Of a stretch of 64,000 nt of DNA, positions 42,460 through 51,015 are shown one piece after another. Source of the DNA: Ancylomarina sp. DW003 (GTDB lineage Bacteria; Bacteroidota; Bacteroidia; Bacteroidales; Marinifilaceae); NCBI RefSeq assembly GCF_029029505.1, contig NZ_JAKJSD010000001.1, forward strand, positions 124,001 through 188,000, given 5' to 3'. Positions within the stretch are counted from its first letter, which is position 1, and the number at the start of each line of letters is the position of its first letter. The position numbers and the translations under genes were made by a program. Under the pieces are notes generated by a model, which worked only from the letters and a program-made list of their open reading frames with translations, was not told the DNA's origin and did not search any database.

Positions 42460-43044
42460 TTATAACTTATCAAAACGTGATTCAATTATTTCCCAATTAA
42501 CTAATTCCCAGAAGTTTTCAATATATTTTGGTCTCGCATTTTGTGTATCTAAATAATAAGCATGTTCCCACACATCAAGTGTCATTATTGGCATTAAATT
42601 ATCCGTTAATGGGGTTTCTGCATTTGAAGTTTTCACAATTCTTAACTTATTATCAGAGTCAGCAACTAACCAAACCCAACCTGAACCGAATAGAGTTGCT
42701 CCAACTTTTGAAAATTCAGATTTAAAATTCTCAAAAGATCCAAATGTATAAACCAAGGCATCGTATAATCCATTTCTTGGTTTTCCTCCTCCTCGGGATT
42801 TTAAAGCCACAAAATAAAATGTGTGGTTGTAAACTTGAGCAGCATTGTTGAAAATTCCACCATCTGATTTCATAATAATATCAATCAAATCTGCATTTTC
42901 AAAAGATGTTCCTTCAATTAAATTATTCAGATTATTGATATAGGCCTGATGATGCTTTCCATAATGAAACTCAAGTGTTCTTTGAGAAATAAAGGGTTCC
43001 AAAGCATCTAGTGCATAAGGTAATTTAGGAAGTTCATGTTTCAT
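42460..43044 (-). CDS. Superoxide dismutase, Fe-type
   Basis: A 194-residue enzyme converting superoxide to hydrogen peroxide and oxygen. Metal ligands are His27 (LEFHYGKHH), His74 (VYNHTFY), Asp157 and His161 ([10 protein letters not shown]). The outer-sphere glutamine that marks iron enzymes is Gln70 in NNAAQVYNH. The position that carries Gln in Mn enzymes is Ala142 (TSNAETPL). It lies 118 nt downstream of the Mn-type SOD, on the same strand, behind that gene's terminator. No export signal is present, so it is cytoplasmic. Confidence 0.93.
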   Translation of the reverse strand: MKHELPKLPYALDALEPFISQRTLEFHYGKHHQAYINNLNNLIEGTSFENADLIDIIMKSDGGIFNNAAQVYNHTFYFVALKSRGGGKPRNGLYDALVYTFGSFENFKSEFSKVGATLFGSGWVWLVADSDNKLRIVKTSNAETPLTDNLMPIMTLDVWEHAYYLDTQNARPKYIENFWELVNWEIIESRFDKL

Positions 43045-43095
43045 AATTTTGTTTATTTGATTTATTCTAATTTCACCAAAAATCTTGAATTAGGC

Positions 43096-43135
43096 AAAAA
43101 AAAGATCGGCTCTCGAATAAATTCGAAAGCCGATC
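43096..43135 (-). terminator. Terminator between the two SOD genes
   Basis: A 14-bp stem (GATCGGCT-T-TCGAA / TTCGA-G-AGCCGATC, one wobble) with a 4-nt loop, then eight U residues. It closes the Mn-type SOD gene. Confidence 0.88.
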
Positions 43136-43162
43136 CCAAAATCAAAAAAACAATAAACAAAA

Positions 43163-43765
43163 CTAATCCTGAAAGCGCCTTGACGCTTCCTCCCAATTAA
43201 CAACTTCAAAAAATTCTGAAATGTAATCGGGTCTTCTATTTTGAAACTTTAAATAGTAAGCATGTTCCCATACATCCAATCCAAGGATTGGAGTTCCTTT
43301 TACTTCTGCATCGTCCATCAGCGGATTATCTTGATTTGGTGTTGAACAAACTTTCAAACTTCCATCTGATAGTTTTACCAACCAAGCCCATCCTGATCCA
43401 AATCGAGTTGCAGCTGCTTTTGAAAATTTCTCCTTAAACTGCTCAAAACTTCCAAACGTATCATTAATAGCTTTTTGCAATTCTCCAGAAGGTTTACCAC
43501 CTCCATCAGGAGACATTAATTTCCAAAATAAATCGTGATTATAATATCCTCCACCATTATTCCTAATTGCTGAAGATTGTTTTGAAACACCAGCTAAAAT
43601 CTCACCAATACATTTTCCATCAAGATCAGTATTAGCAATTGCAGCATTCAAATTATTAGTATAACCTGCGTGATGCTTTGAATGGTGAATTTCCATAGTT
43701 CTTGCATCAATATGCGGCTCTAAAGCATCATATGCATACGGTAATTTAGGTAATTCAAAACTCAT
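43163..43765 (-). CDS. Superoxide dismutase, Mn-type
   Basis: A 200-residue enzyme of the Fe/Mn superfamily. Metal ligands are His27 (MEIHHSKHH), His77 (YYNHDLFW), Asp164 and His168 ([10 protein letters not shown]). Gly72/Gly73 in [10 protein letters not shown] and Gln145 in TPNQDNPLM are the pattern of manganese enzymes. Its paralogue downstream has the iron pattern. A good promoter (43841-43872) precedes it. It is cytoplasmic, with no signal peptide. Confidence 0.93.
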   Translation of the reverse strand: MSFELPKLPYAYDALEPHIDARTMEIHHSKHHAGYTNNLNAAIANTDLDGKCIGEILAGVSKQSSAIRNNGGGYYNHDLFWKLMSPDGGGKPSGELQKAINDTFGSFEQFKEKFSKAAATRFGSGWAWLVKLSDGSLKVCSTPNQDNPLMDDAEVKGTPILGLDVWEHAYYLKFQNRRPDYISEFFEVVNWEEASRRFQD

Positions 43766-43840
43766 ATCTAACCATTTAAATCAATAAAAGAAATTATCAA
43801 ATTTGATTATTTTTATTTAATCTCGTTTTTGATAACAAAA

Positions 43841-43872
43841 CAAATCTATAATATAATTGAAACTCTTCCAAA
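43841..43872 (-). promoter_or_regulatory. Bacteroidota-type promoter of the Mn-type SOD gene
   Basis: On the minus strand TTTG (43872-43869), a 20-nt spacer and TAGATTTG (43848-43841) match the -33/-7 consensus exactly. The implied leader is about 70 nt. Confidence 0.6.
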
Positions 43873-44044
43873 CATTTTAAGACTTATTTGTCTTTTATTT
43901 TTCATCCTTTTTAAAACATCCATTTTAAAATTGTGTTTTAGTCGCTTTATTAAAGAAACTTAGCTCAACATTTATCATTCTATTTTAGTTTCTAAAAACC
44001 TATTTCTGTATTTTCGCAGCAAATTTAATTTTAAGAACAAACAC

Positions 44045-45346
44045 GTGAATAAGAAAATTCTCGATATCGCGATACCTAATATTATTAGTAATATCACTAT
44101 TCCTCTTTTGGGTATAGTGGATTTAGCACTGATGGGTCACCTTGGAGAAGTTGATTTTATTGGTGGGATTGCCTTAGGAGGAACAATATTTAACTTCTTA
44201 TATTGGGGTTTTGCTTTTCTTAGAATGGGGACAAGCGGAATTACAGCTCAGGCTTATGGTGCTCGAAATTTAAACGAAAGTATCCTTTCACTTGGAAGAG
44301 CATTACTCGTTGCAACAGCTGGAAGCTTACTGATATTACTACTTCAAAAACCAATTGCACTTTTAAGTTTTTCTTATATCGATTCTGAAGCTTCGGTCGA
44401 AAATATAGCACTCTCATACTACAATATTCGAATTTGGGCAGCACCAGCAACTATTAGTTTATATGCCTTAACAGGGTGGTTTATTGGCATGCAAAATTCT
44501 AAAATACCGATGGTCATTGCCATTATTTGTAATACTATCAATATTAGTCTATCAGCTTATTTTGTTTATGGATTAAATATGGATGCCAGAGGTGTTGCTC
44601 TTGGAACTGTTATTGCTCAATATTGTGGTCTTGTTTTAGCATCACTATTTATTTGGAAATATTATCGAAGATTATTCAAATATTGGACAAATAAAGGTTT
44701 ACTTAAAATACAAGAATTAAAGCATTTTGTATTAGTTAACAAAGATATTTTCCTGAGAACTCTTTGTATTATTTTTGTATTTACCTTCTTTACAACTGAA
44801 TCTGCAAGCACTAATAAAACCATTCTTGCCGTCAACTCACTATTACTACAATTCCTTTTCATCTTTTCATATCTTATGGATGGTTTTGCTTATGCAGCAG
44901 AAGCTCTTGTTGGTCGATTTGTTGGGGCACAGAACCGTAAAAACTTCCTAACAACAGTTCGTTATCTGTTTATGTGGGGAACTGTTATCAGTTTAATTTT
45001 CACGGTATTTTATGCATTGGGAGGAAACTGGATACTTTCAATACTTACTAATAGTGCAGAAACGATTCATGCTGCAAGTCCTTATCTTAAATGGCTAATA
45101 TTATTGCCTTTATTAAGCTTTGCATCTTTCCTTTACGATGGAATTTATATTGGAGCAACAGCCTCGGTTTACATGAGAAAAACAATGATGGCAGCAACCT
45201 TACTCATTTTTGTTCCGGTTTATTTTGGCTTAAAAGGTGTACTTTTAAATCACGGACTATGGATAGCTATGTTGTCGTTTATGCTTGCCAGAGGCTTATT
45301 TCAGGCTATCTATTTTAAGAAAGCCATCATGATCAAGTTCAAATAG
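44045..45346 (+). CDS. MATE family multidrug/metabolite exporter
   Basis: A 433-residue inner-membrane protein with about 12 hydrophobic helices. Exporters of this type use a Na+ or H+ gradient to expel cationic compounds. The N-terminal repeat starts IAIPNIISNITIPLLGIVDL, with LGEVDFIGGIALGG and GTSGITAQAYGARN, and the second repeat has DGFAYAAEALVGRFVGA, both typical of the DinF-like group. The GTG at 44045 is the only suitable start. It converges with the futalosine-hydrolase-like gene with a 4-nt gap. The substrate is unknown. Confidence 0.92.
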   Translation: MNKKILDIAIPNIISNITIPLLGIVDLALMGHLGEVDFIGGIALGGTIFNFLYWGFAFLRMGTSGITAQAYGARNLNESILSLGRALLVATAGSLLILLLQKPIALLSFSYIDSEASVENIALSYYNIRIWAAPATISLYALTGWFIGMQNSKIPMVIAIICNTINISLSAYFVYGLNMDARGVALGTVIAQYCGLVLASLFIWKYYRRLFKYWTNKGLLKIQELKHFVLVNKDIFLRTLCIIFVFTFFTTESASTNKTILAVNSLLLQFLFIFSYLMDGFAYAAEALVGRFVGAQNRKNFLTTVRYLFMWGTVISLIFTVFYALGGNWILSILTNSAETIHAASPYLKWLILLPLLSFASFLYDGIYIGATASVYMRKTMMAATLLIFVPVYFGLKGVLLNHGLWIAMLSFMLARGLFQAIYFKKAIMIKFK

Positions 45347-45350
45347 AAAA

Positions 45351-46052
45351 TTAGCTTTTGAGTAGTTGAAATTGATATAACTTGACTAAAGTTTCGTTTA
45401 AGACATCTGTAATGATATCAATTTCTTTTTCTTCGACATCCAGATTATTGCTTGCGTTATCAAGGTTTCCAGCTACGTATGAAAGTTGTATTAAATCGAT
45501 TTTCGATTCAAGACAAGCGTATAATATCGCAGCACCTTCCAGGCTAATAACTTCAGGATAATTTTTTATATAAATCTCTCCTATTTGAAATAAATTCGAG
45601 GGTATAGTATTACACGTCATTCCACTTACCTTCCTAAACGCTGTAAGTATTTCAGAGTAGTCAGAAGTATTTTCTAATATTCCCTTGTTAAAAGGATATT
45701 CATTTTTTTGAATCAAATCGAAATCAAATAATGATTGAAAACCAGAATCGTAAGTAAAACCCAAATCTCCAAAATAATCATCGATAACATTCACCAAACT
45801 ACCAGGCTCAGATTTCTCGCTCAAAGCAAAAGATCGTCCAAGATGAATAACAATATCATAATTTTTACGCTGAATGGCTTTATTTATCCAATGGCTGGCA
45901 ATTGCACCACCATATCCTGAAATTAGAATATCAAATTCGTTATCGGCAAGTTGAAAACGGGCATAGTTCTTCCCATAATTATCAACCAATTGAAGTTGAC
46001 TTATGAATTTTTGTAACGATATAAAAGTAGGACTAACAATTAAAATATCCAT
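45351..46052 (-). CDS. Futalosine hydrolase-like nucleosidase
   Basis: A 233-residue protein of the purine nucleoside phosphorylase/MTA nucleosidase fold. It most resembles futalosine hydrolase (MqnB), which splits hypoxanthine from futalosine in the alternative menaquinone pathway. Matching points are DILISGYGGAIASHW, DIVIHLGRSFAL, PGSLVNVIDDYFGDLGF and VISLEGAAILYACLE, which keeps the Glu that contacts the ribose. The Glu normally near residue 12 is replaced (VSPTFISLQ). The later Asp/Asn motif is AGNLDNA, so the sequence is divergent. No other menaquinone genes are nearby. The fold is clear; activity on futalosine is likely but unproven. Confidence 0.72.
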   Translation of the reverse strand: MDILIVSPTFISLQKFISQLQLVDNYGKNYARFQLADNEFDILISGYGGAIASHWINKAIQRKNYDIVIHLGRSFALSEKSEPGSLVNVIDDYFGDLGFTYDSGFQSLFDFDLIQKNEYPFNKGILENTSDYSEILTAFRKVSGMTCNTIPSNLFQIGEIYIKNYPEVISLEGAAILYACLESKIDLIQLSYVAGNLDNASNNLDVEEKEIDIITDVLNETLVKLYQFQLLKS

Positions 46053-46089
46053 AGATGCAAGTACTTAGCAATAACAAAGCTTCCAAAAT

Positions 46090-46123
46090 TTTGCTCAATC
46101 GACAAAAAATATACTTAAATTTG
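46090..46123 (+). promoter_or_regulatory. Bacteroidota-type promoter of folE
   Basis: TTTG (46090-46093), a 22-nt spacer and TAAATTTG (46116-46123), about 85-90 nt before the folE ATG. Both elements match the -33/-7 consensus; the spacer is slightly long. Confidence 0.5.
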
Positions 46124-46213
46124 CAAGCTTAAGCTAACAAATTGATAGGCCTATGTACAAAAGGATATCAATTGGATTTTATCGAACGATAGTATTTAAA
46201 CACAAATTATAAG

Positions 46214-46840
46214 ATGGAATTTTCAAGTAACGAAACAGAAAATAAAGGTTTCACAAAAATAGAAAAATTCAACCAAGAAACGACTGAGGAACTCATGTTT
46301 CACTATAAAAAAGTACTTGAACTTTTAGGTGAAGATGCGGAGAGAGAAGGACTTGAAAAAACGCCCCTAAGAGTTGCTAAGGCAATGCAATTTCTTACAC
46401 ACGGTTATCATATCAAACCTGAAGAAATCCTGAAATCAGCCATGTTTAAAGAAGAATATCGCCAAATGGTGATTGTTAAGGATATTGAAGTATACTCAAT
46501 GTGCGAACATCACATGCTTCCGTTTGTAGGAAGAGCTCACGTTGCGTATATTCCTGACGGCACAATTACAGGCCTAAGTAAAATTGCACGTGTGGTTGAT
46601 GCTTTTGCCCGCCGTTTACAAGTGCAAGAAAGACTAACAACTCAAATTAAAGATTGTATTCAAGACACACTTAAACCTCTTGGTGTAGCGGTTGTAATTG
46701 AAGCGACACATATGTGTATGTCAATGCGAGGCGTTCAGAAACAAAATTCGACAACAACAACTTCTGATTTTACCGGAGCTTTCGAAAAAGTCGCTACACG
46801 CGAAGAGTTTATTCGACTGATCTCTACAAAAACTATATAA
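46214..46840 (+). CDS. folE: GTP cyclohydrolase I
   Basis: A 208-residue enzyme making 7,8-dihydroneopterin triphosphate from GTP, the first step of folate (and possibly queuosine) synthesis. Zinc ligands Cys97, His100 (MCEHHMLPF) and Cys168 (MCMSMRGVQ) are present. [20 protein letters not shown] and the end TSDFTGAF are family signatures. It is 44 nt upstream of fabD on the same strand with no terminator between, so the two are likely co-transcribed up to the terminator at 47803. Confidence 0.96.
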   Translation: MEFSSNETENKGFTKIEKFNQETTEELMFHYKKVLELLGEDAEREGLEKTPLRVAKAMQFLTHGYHIKPEEILKSAMFKEEYRQMVIVKDIEVYSMCEHHMLPFVGRAHVAYIPDGTITGLSKIARVVDAFARRLQVQERLTTQIKDCIQDTLKPLGVAVVIEATHMCMSMRGVQKQNSTTTTSDFTGAFEKVATREEFIRLISTKTI

Positions 46841-46884
46841 ATTACTAATTAACGATTGATAAGTATCAATACTAATCGAAAGCT

Positions 46885-47775
46885 ATGAAAGCATATGTAT
46901 TCCCTGGGCAAGGAGCCCAATTTGTTGGTATGGGCAAAGACCTGTACGAAAACTCTGAACTAGGTAAAGAATTATTCGACAAAGCTAACGAGATTCTTGG
47001 TTTCAACATTACTGAATTAATGTTTAACGGAACTGATGAAGATCTTAGACAAACTAAGGTTACTCAACCTGCTATCTTCCTTCATTCTGTAATTTTAGCT
47101 AAAACTTTAGGTGCTGATTTCAAACCAGAAATGGTTGCTGGTCACTCTTTGGGTGAATTCTCTGCACTTGTTGCTAATGGAGCTCTTTCTTTCGAAGATG
47201 GTCTTAAGTTGGTTTCTCAACGTGCAATGGCTATGCAAAAAGCTTGCGAAATTGAGCCTTCAACTATGGCTGCTATCATTGGTCTTGATGACGAAACTGT
47301 TGAAAGAGTTTGTGCTGAAATTGATGAGATTGTTGTTCCTGCAAACTTTAACTGCCCAGGTCAGTTGGTTATTTCTGGTAGTATGAAAGGCATTGAAGTA
47401 GCTTGCGAGAAATTGAAAGAAGCTGGTGCTAAACGTGCTTTGCCATTAAAAGTTGGAGGTGCATTTCACTCACCACTAATGGAACCTGCACGTGTCGAAC
47501 TTGAAGAAGCAATTAAAAATACAAATTTCTCTACTCCTACTTGTGCTGTTTACCAAAATGTAAATGCTAAGCCTGTAACCGATCCTGAAGAAATCAAGAA
47601 AAATCTTGTTGCTCAGTTAACTGCTCCTGTACGTTTTACTCAAACTATGGTTAACATGATTGCTGATGGTGCAAGTTCTTTCACCGAAGTTGGTCCTGGT
47701 AAAGTTATCCAAGGTTTAGTTAAAAAAGTAGATCGTAAAATGGAAACTGCTGGTGTAGATTCATACCAAGCATAA
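46885..47775 (+). CDS. fabD: Malonyl-CoA:ACP transacylase
   Basis: A 296-residue enzyme that loads malonyl groups onto acyl carrier protein for fatty acid synthesis. The oxyanion motif FPGQGAQFVGMG is at residues 6-17. The nucleophile is Ser88 (VAGHSLGEFSAL) and the catalytic histidine is His195 (GGAFHSPLMEPA). FTEVGPGKVIQGLVKKV closes the family signature. No acpP or fabF lies next to it. Codon use rich in GCT/GGT/CTT resembles the nqr genes and suggests high expression. Confidence 0.96.
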   Translation: MKAYVFPGQGAQFVGMGKDLYENSELGKELFDKANEILGFNITELMFNGTDEDLRQTKVTQPAIFLHSVILAKTLGADFKPEMVAGHSLGEFSALVANGALSFEDGLKLVSQRAMAMQKACEIEPSTMAAIIGLDDETVERVCAEIDEIVVPANFNCPGQLVISGSMKGIEVACEKLKEAGAKRALPLKVGGAFHSPLMEPARVELEEAIKNTNFSTPTCAVYQNVNAKPVTDPEEIKKNLVAQLTAPVRFTQTMVNMIADGASSFTEVGPGKVIQGLVKKVDRKMETAGVDSYQA

Positions 47776-47802
47776 GCCAAAATATTGATCTTTAGATCAA
47801 AC

Positions 47803-47840
47803 AAAAAAAGAGATCTCAAATTATTGAGATCTCTTTTTTT
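47803..47840. terminator. Strong bidirectional terminator between fabD and the receiver/ATP-grasp gene
   Basis: A 17-bp perfect stem with AGAGATCTCAA at its core, a 4-nt loop (ATTA) and A/T runs at both ends, serving both convergent genes. Confidence 0.92.
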
Positions 47841-47863
47841 CATATCAATTTTTCAGTCCTTAA

Positions 47864-50839
47864 CTACTTATAGCTAATTACCGATATCTGTTTTTTACCA
47901 TCCATCAATATTTCCAAAGGCTCAGCAAAGCGAACATGTTTAAAGTAATGAACCTGCTCTACTAATTCCTGTTTCCCTAATACATCTTCCTTTACAAAAC
48001 TAGTTTCTAAGTTAGATTTTACAGAGAAATAGCCAACATTCATAGAGGTTACATTATGGAAGAAATGTGATCCTAATGAGGCGTCAAGTGGGAAATCTTC
48101 CAAGCCTTGCTCAACAATCACTTTTGCATTAGAAATTTGCGACCAAAGAACAGGAATTCCAGTAAATCGATCTTTTGTTCCCCATCTTCCAGGTCCAATT
48201 AGAACATATTCTCTATCTTGCTCTTTCATTTTCTGGTTCAAAACGGCCATTTCCTCAGCCATTTCTTCAGTTTTAGTTCTGTCAAATTTGCTTACATCCA
48301 TATAAATGACATCGCGAACATGGTCAATTTTACCATTTCCCATTCCTTTATCAGCCAATAAAACAAGCTTGTCTTTATCAACTTTTTTCATATCAATTTC
48401 GACACTCATTTCCTGACGGATAAGTGGCTTAATTTGTAATAAGTTGAAAGTAGGTAAGCCATTCTTTCCTTTAGATAAGTCAACTGCAAATTCAATCTCA
48501 ACAGGCGCTCCCATTGCTTGCTTAAAAATATTCAGAAGAATACTTAAAGTTTGCGCCAATGGAATCTGATTGTATTTAAGAATGTTTGCAAAATCCACAA
48601 CGCGAGGTCCTCGTAGGTTCAAATCTGGCTCAATCCTATCATTTCGCCCATCGTATACCGAAGCACAATGCAATAAATTTCCATCTTTTTCAGCTACTGA
48701 AAGGTCATACTTATAAGTTGCAGCATCTTCTCCATCCTCAAGCAAATTTAACTTCTCAGACTCCATGTTTATAGCATAGAAATAACTCTGCGAATCTTTC
48801 ACTTGGTCTTGAATTGAAGCCAACTGTAATTTTGGATACTCAGGACAGAAACGATGCGTTTTCTCGCCACCAACAACATACTTACCCAAACCTAATCCCA
48901 GAACAGCAAAACCATCTTCAGGTTTCATATACGAGAATGGATAATAATTGTATGATTGTGCTACCCCACTAATGTTTGGATAATATTTCCCATTGTACTC
49001 TTGCCCTACAACCTCTTGAAGAATTACAGCCATTTTCTCTTCCTCAATCTTATAATCAACAGCTGAGAAATAAGCTTTTGCTTCAGGTGTAAAAATTGAA
49101 GAATAAACCATTTTTATAGCAGTTACCAAATGATCAAAACGCACTTCAAAATCCTCGTCATTATTTGGCAAAAGATAGGTTGCATATACACCAGCAAAAG
49201 GCTGCATCAATGAGTCTTCAAACAATCCTGATGAACGAACAGCCAAAGGCTTATTCATTTTTTCAAGATATTGACGAAGCTTTTTACGAAGTTTCTCTGG
49301 CAGCTGAGCTTCCAGGAATTGCTTCTTTATTTCATCGTAATTCTTTTCATTGTATATTTTCTCAAGCAGATTATTCGCTTCTAAGAAATTATCGTACTCA
49401 TCAACTCCAATAATCGCAGTTCGGGGAATTGTAATGTTAATGTCTTTAATCAGTTTTTGGAAACTGATATTCTCAGTAAAATTACTCAAGAACGCTAATC
49501 CACGGCCTTTACCACCAACTGATCCACGACCTAAACGAACAACGTAATGGTTCGAGTTTGCAAGGCTAGGTTTGAATTTGATGATACGACCACGCAATTG
49601 TTTCAACCTCGAAGCCTCGAATACATCCAAACAAAATTGTCTCAATTCACGAACCGTTTTAAAGTCTGAAATTTGATAGCGACGTAGTTTTTTAGCAATA
49701 TTAATCTCTCCTCTGGCCATTAGCCAAGTTGAAATACCATTTCTTTTAGAGTGAAATAATAAAGATTCATCTGGCACATATCTTAACTTGTTCTCAAAAT
49801 CCTCAAGTGATTTTGCCATGGCAACTTGGGTTCCACTTTGATTTCTGAATACGAAATCTCCAAATCCCAATTTCAAATGTATAAAGTTGAAAATATCTAA
49901 AGCTAGCGTATCACTATTTTTATTGATAAAATCAGCATTTACTTGAAAAGCACGCATTGCATTGTCCGTATCATGCGACTGCATAACACAAGGAATTCTT
50001 AAGTGCTTATCTTGCACATAGGATATCAAATCTACCCCTGCATCGTCATTCAACTTACCATCTCGGGCAAATCGAACATCAGAAATAACACAAAGTAGGT
50101 TTTCCAGATATTTATCTACAATATCAACAGCATCCTCATATGAACTCACCAAAATAACCTTAGGACGAGCACGCATTTTTAGAATTTTATGCATCTCATC
50201 AATATCATCTTCGTCAGAAATTACTTTCTGAGTTTGAGTCATAACGGACGTATAAAGTAAAGGCAGATAACGAGAATAATATTTTACAGAATCTTCTACC
50301 AGCAACATTACCCGAACATCACCAATCTTAGAATCTGGCTCCAGATTCATTTTATCTTCAATGTATTTGGTCATGGCCATAAAGATCTTAGTCGATCCAT
50401 TCCAGACAAATACTCTCTCAATATTATTTTTAATCTTATCGGCAGCCTTATCGAAATAAGCTAAGTCACTATTATTATTCACCAAGACCAAAACGGGTAA
50501 TTCTGGCTGTTTCTTTTTAATCTCTTGGCTCAATTCAAGCGGTGATTCCTTATCAAGTCCTGCCATCAAAATTACAATGTCGAAATTTTTCTCATCCATT
50601 GCCTGGAGAGCTTCTTCATTGGTAGCAACACTAGTAAATCGGGGTGCTGTGTATAAATTTAACTGAAGATATTCTCCAACAATTTTGTCAGAAAATTGAC
50701 CTTCTCTGACGATAGTATATGAATCGTAATAAGTAGCGACAAGAAGAATTTCCTTTACCTTAAATGGCATTAATTCCTGAAATATATCCCTGTCGTTCTT
50801 TTTACGCTTATAAATTTTCGAAATAGCAACTTCTTCCAT
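47864..50839 (-). CDS. Receiver-domain protein fused to a PEP-synthase-type ATP-grasp domain
   Basis: A 991-residue protein from the ATG at 50839; the frame is open to 50896, but the extra 19 residues look unrelated. Residues about 25-150 form a degenerate receiver-like domain. Residues about 173-320 form a receiver domain with its acidic pair (LLVEDS), phospho-acceptor Asp in ISDVRFARDG, and the late Ser and Lys (MQSHD, FINKNS). Residues about 435-830 are a pyruvate phosphate dikinase/PEP synthase N-terminal domain (GRGSVGGKGRGLAFL, VRSSGLFEDS, QPFAGVYAT, LLQIKPLIRQE). The phospho-histidine swivel domain and the PEP-binding barrel are missing, so it cannot be a complete PEP synthase. It is probably a phosphotransfer regulator. 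No histidine kinase is adjacent. Confidence 0.85.
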   Translation of the reverse strand: MEEVAISKIYKRKKNDRDIFQELMPFKVKEILLVATYYDSYTIVREGQFSDKIVGEYLQLNLYTAPRFTSVATNEEALQAMDEKNFDIVILMAGLDKESPLELSQEIKKKQPELPVLVLVNNNSDLAYFDKAADKIKNNIERVFVWNGSTKIFMAMTKYIEDKMNLEPDSKIGDVRVMLLVEDSVKYYSRYLPLLYTSVMTQTQKVISDEDDIDEMHKILKMRARPKVILVSSYEDAVDIVDKYLENLLCVISDVRFARDGKLNDDAGVDLISYVQDKHLRIPCVMQSHDTDNAMRAFQVNADFINKNSDTLALDIFNFIHLKLGFGDFVFRNQSGTQVAMAKSLEDFENKLRYVPDESLLFHSKRNGISTWLMARGEINIAKKLRRYQISDFKTVRELRQFCLDVFEASRLKQLRGRIIKFKPSLANSNHYVVRLGRGSVGGKGRGLAFLSNFTENISFQKLIKDINITIPRTAIIGVDEYDNFLEANNLLEKIYNEKNYDEIKKQFLEAQLPEKLRKKLRQYLEKMNKPLAVRSSGLFEDSLMQPFAGVYATYLLPNNDEDFEVRFDHLVTAIKMVYSSIFTPEAKAYFSAVDYKIEEEKMAVILQEVVGQEYNGKYYPNISGVAQSYNYYPFSYMKPEDGFAVLGLGLGKYVVGGEKTHRFCPEYPKLQLASIQDQVKDSQSYFYAINMESEKLNLLEDGEDAATYKYDLSVAEKDGNLLHCASVYDGRNDRIEPDLNLRGPRVVDFANILKYNQIPLAQTLSILLNIFKQAMGAPVEIEFAVDLSKGKNGLPTFNLLQIKPLIRQEMSVEIDMKKVDKDKLVLLADKGMGNGKIDHVRDVIYMDVSKFDRTKTEEMAEEMAVLNQKMKEQDREYVLIGPGRWGTKDRFTGIPVLWSQISNAKVIVEQGLEDFPLDASLGSHFFHNVTSMNVGYFSVKSNLETSFVKEDVLGKQELVEQVHYFKHVRFAEPLEILMDGKKQISVISYK

Positions 50840-50957
50840 TTTTCTTCTTGGTTTGTGTTTGACGGATGAAAGTAATAAACAATTAACAATTGTCAATAGG
50901 GTTTGCTTTATAAATAAGGCTTTGCATGATAAAAATATTACTCAATCCTCTTCAAAT

Positions 50958-50993
50958 AAAAAAATCCTGTCTGGTACTAACCAACAGGATTTT
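50958..50993 (-). terminator. Terminator of korAB
   Basis: AAAATCCTGT / ACAGGATTTT stem followed on the minus strand by seven U residues, 23 nt after the korB stop. Confidence 0.85.
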
Positions 50994-51015
50994 ATATATG
51001 AATTTAATAATTCAA

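Noticed and set aside
47864-50839. Plain phosphoenolpyruvate synthase
   Set aside because: Only the nucleotide-binding domain is present. The phospho-histidine and PEP-binding domains are missing, and receiver domains occupy the N-terminus.
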